Source: Prevotella sp. UBA1705
Lineage (GTDB): Bacteria > Bacteroidota > Bacteroidia > Bacteroidales > Bacteroidaceae
Assembly (NCBI GenBank): GCA_002317385.1
Contig: DCJH01000054.1
Coordinates: 2,036 to 18,521, forward strand
Reading direction: 5' to 3'
DNA length: 16,486 nucleotides
Below are positions 15,777 to 16,486 of the stretch, piece after piece. Under the pieces are notes generated by a model. That model was not told the origin of the DNA. It did not search any database and was given only the letters and a program-made list of their open reading frames with translations. The position numbers were made by a program, and so were the translations under genes. Numbering within the stretch: position 1 is the first letter of the stretch; every line of letters begins with the position of its first letter.

Positions 15777-15940
15777 GGCGGTTGCCTTTACTTTCTTGCA
15801 AGGTCGAGCCCTGCGGATGGAGCGAAAAATCTCCACCGCAGGGATTTTCTTTTTTGGCTGTCGAGATTGTTTTCATTCAAGTCCAATCCTTTGTGCGGTC
15901 GTATTTTTCGCTCCAACCTTGCAAAAGTAGGCTAACCGCC
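15777..15940. repeat. Long interrupted inverted repeat enclosing a terminator
   Basis: The outer arms at 15777-15804 (beginning GGCGGTTGCC, ending TTGCAAGGT) and 15916-15940 (ACCTTGCAAAAG to GGCTAACCGCC) are reverse complements apart from a few indels. Inside, TGGAGCGAAAAAT (15818-15830) is exactly complementary to ATTTTTCGCTCCA (15903-15915). The block could fold as one cruciform-like structure of about 164 nt, competing with the terminator hairpin within it. A structured RNA, an attenuator, or a small miniature-element remnant are all possible. The open frame 15782-15997 across it looks spurious. Confidence 0.6.
15809..15855 (+). terminator. Rho-independent terminator after the integrase operon
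   Basis: CCCTGCGG (15809-15816) pairs with CCGCAGGG (15836-15843). After a single bulged A, TGGAG (15818-15822) pairs with CTCCA (15831-15835), leaving an 8-nt loop CGAAAAAT. The T-rich tail ATTTTCTTTTTT follows at 15844-15855. It lies about 100 nt after the DUF1896-like stop and would end the integrase transcript. Confidence 0.8.
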
Positions 15941-16003
15941 AAAAGAAAATGCCCGAACGAATACGGCATACTCAGGCTCTTTGGACGCAAGACGTAACAA
16001 CCA

Positions 16004-16127
16004 ACAACAGATAGGACTGATGATACAGACAATCTGTTGTTTGTACAATTTGTTGTCACAACTATCTGTTGTCATGACTATCCATCGTCAAAATAATCTA
16101 TCGTCAAAACCATCTATCGATAGTTAG
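16004..16127. repeat. Six degenerate 16-bp iterons plus an inverted copy
   Basis: Six units start exactly every 16 bp at 16032, 16048, 16064, 16080, 16096 and 16112. They read from ATCTGTTGTTTGTACA through ATCTGTTGTCATGACT and ATCTATCGTCAAAACC to ATCTATCGATAGTTAG, with a loose consensus beginning ATCTRTYGTCA. The last unit holds the palindrome CTATCGATAG. An inverted copy of the conserved half (ACAACAGAT) lies at 16004-16012. The array precedes the promoter of the gene at 16403, so it may bind an element-encoded excision or regulatory protein, or serve in replication or excision. Confidence 0.65.
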
Positions 16128-16140
16128 ACGTTGCGATGTG

Positions 16141-16172
16141 TCGAACTATCGAACTATCGAACGATTAAACGA
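16141..16172. repeat. 8-bp tandem repeat TCGAACTA
   Basis: Four consecutive octamers: TCGAACTA, TCGAACTA, TCGAACGA, TTAAACGA. A loosely inverted match (CGATAGAACGAC, 16174-16185) follows. It lies 13 bp after the 16-bp iterons and has half their period, so the two arrays may be bound by the same protein or form one functional block. The rest of 16186-16300 is a T/C-rich stretch in which I see no feature. Confidence 0.55.
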
Positions 16173-16300
16173 CCGATAGAACGACAAATATATGATAAAA
16201 GGAACGAACCGGCGCCTCATCTCATTACCGCAATAATGCAGACAGTTTTCCTTTGCTTTTTCTCTTGTTTTCCTGACATTTCCCTGCTTTTCCTCTTTTC

Positions 16301-16331
16301 TTGCAGCGGTACCCTTGAACACTTACTTTTG
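16301..16331 (+). promoter_or_regulatory. Bacteroides promoter for the right-edge gene
   Basis: TTG at 16301-16303 and TACTTTTG at 16324-16331, with a 20-bp spacer, match the -33/-7 consensus well. Transcription would start near 16337, giving a leader of about 65 nt to the ATG at 16403. The iterons lie about 170-330 bp upstream of that start. Confidence 0.6.
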
Positions 16332-16402
16332 CACCCGAGAAGTACGGCAACGGATAGCGTAACTATTCGTTTGCCGAGTAACAACAACGTAATCAAAACA
16401 AA

Positions 16403-16486
16403 ATGAATGCAATGAGACTTATCTTCATCGACCGCAAGGCATGGGAGCGGCACTGCTCCGACTTTGCAGACTTTATCCACAGTATT
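16403..16486 (+). CDS. Start of a possible HTH/excisionase-like element gene (partial)
   Basis: Only 28 codons are in the window: MNAMRLIFIDRKAWERHCSD followed by FADFIHSI, open at the right edge. The LIFIDRKAWE opening resembles the start of small MerR/excisionase-like helix-turn-helix proteins found near integrases in Bacteroides conjugative elements. The DNA-binding part itself is not in view, so this is a tentative call. A good promoter and an iteron array precede it, which suits a regulatory protein. ATG 16412, three codons later, is an alternative start. Confidence 0.5.
   Translation, partial: MNAMRLIFIDRKAWERHCSDFADFIHSI

Larger units (their letters stand above)
12390..16486. mobile_element. 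Left end of an integrative (CTn/ICE-like) element, cut by the window edge
   Basis: Two tandem tyrosine recombinases, a DUF1896-like gene and a start resembling an excisionase-type regulator, all on the plus strand, form the integration module typical of Bacteroides conjugative transposons. Base use is more AT-rich than in the mannan operon. The left boundary lies somewhere between the regulator stop (12388) and the integrase start (12693); no tRNA gene or direct-repeat partner is visible to fix it. The right end and any transfer genes are outside the window. Confidence 0.65.

Noticed and set aside
15782..15997. A 71-codon open frame after the DUF1896-like gene
   Set aside because: It lies across the terminator and inverted repeat, which explain the sequence better than a protein does.
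16131..16406. A 91-codon open frame near the right edge
   Set aside because: Its first part is translated 8-bp repeat and its later part covers the promoter of the gene at 16403. The opposite-strand frame 16217-16480 is likewise a shadow.

Overview
The window reads as Bacteroidota DNA, most likely a gut or rumen Bacteroidales. The evidence is a SusC-type TonB-dependent transporter, promoters with the Bacteroides -7 box (TAnnTTTG), signal peptides with Gln just after the predicted cleavage site, and integrases of the CTnDOT type. I cannot assign a genus.

Region 1 (1-3060, minus strand) is a complete susC gene. Its partner susD would lie to the left of the window. Region 2 (3061-3818) is a long divergent intergenic region. 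It holds a promoter for susC, a promoter for the plus-strand operon, shared operator-like motifs next to both promoters, and an unusual 22-bp-periodic repeat with an 18-bp perfect inverted repeat.

Region 3 (3819-11374, plus strand) is a tightly packed beta-mannan operon: a CE7-like acetyl esterase, a GH5 mannanase, a GH26 mannanase, a GH130 mannosylglucose phosphorylase, a GPH-family sugar symporter and an AGE-superfamily cellobiose 2-epimerase. The GH26-GH130-transporter-epimerase order matches the mannan pathway described in Bacteroides fragilis. The expected flow is deacetylation and cleavage of mannan outside the cytoplasm, uptake of mannobiose, epimerisation to mannosylglucose, then phosphorolysis to mannose 1-phosphate and glucose. 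An AraC-family regulator with its own strong promoter follows (11495-12388) and probably controls the locus. No alpha-galactosidase is present, so the likely substrate is acetylated linear mannan or glucomannan.

Region 4 (about 12390 to the right edge) is the end of an integrative element. It carries two tandem tyrosine recombinases that both lack the first catalytic Arg, a DUF1896-like protein, a strong terminator inside a long inverted repeat, a hidden 16-bp iteron array followed by an 8-bp tandem repeat, a good promoter, and the first 28 codons of a gene resembling the helix-turn-helix/excisionase-type genes of Bacteroides conjugative elements.

The enzymes form a known pathway. The least explained sequence is non-coding: the 22-bp repeat at 3465-3538, the inverted repeat at 15777-15940 and the iterons at 16004-16172.
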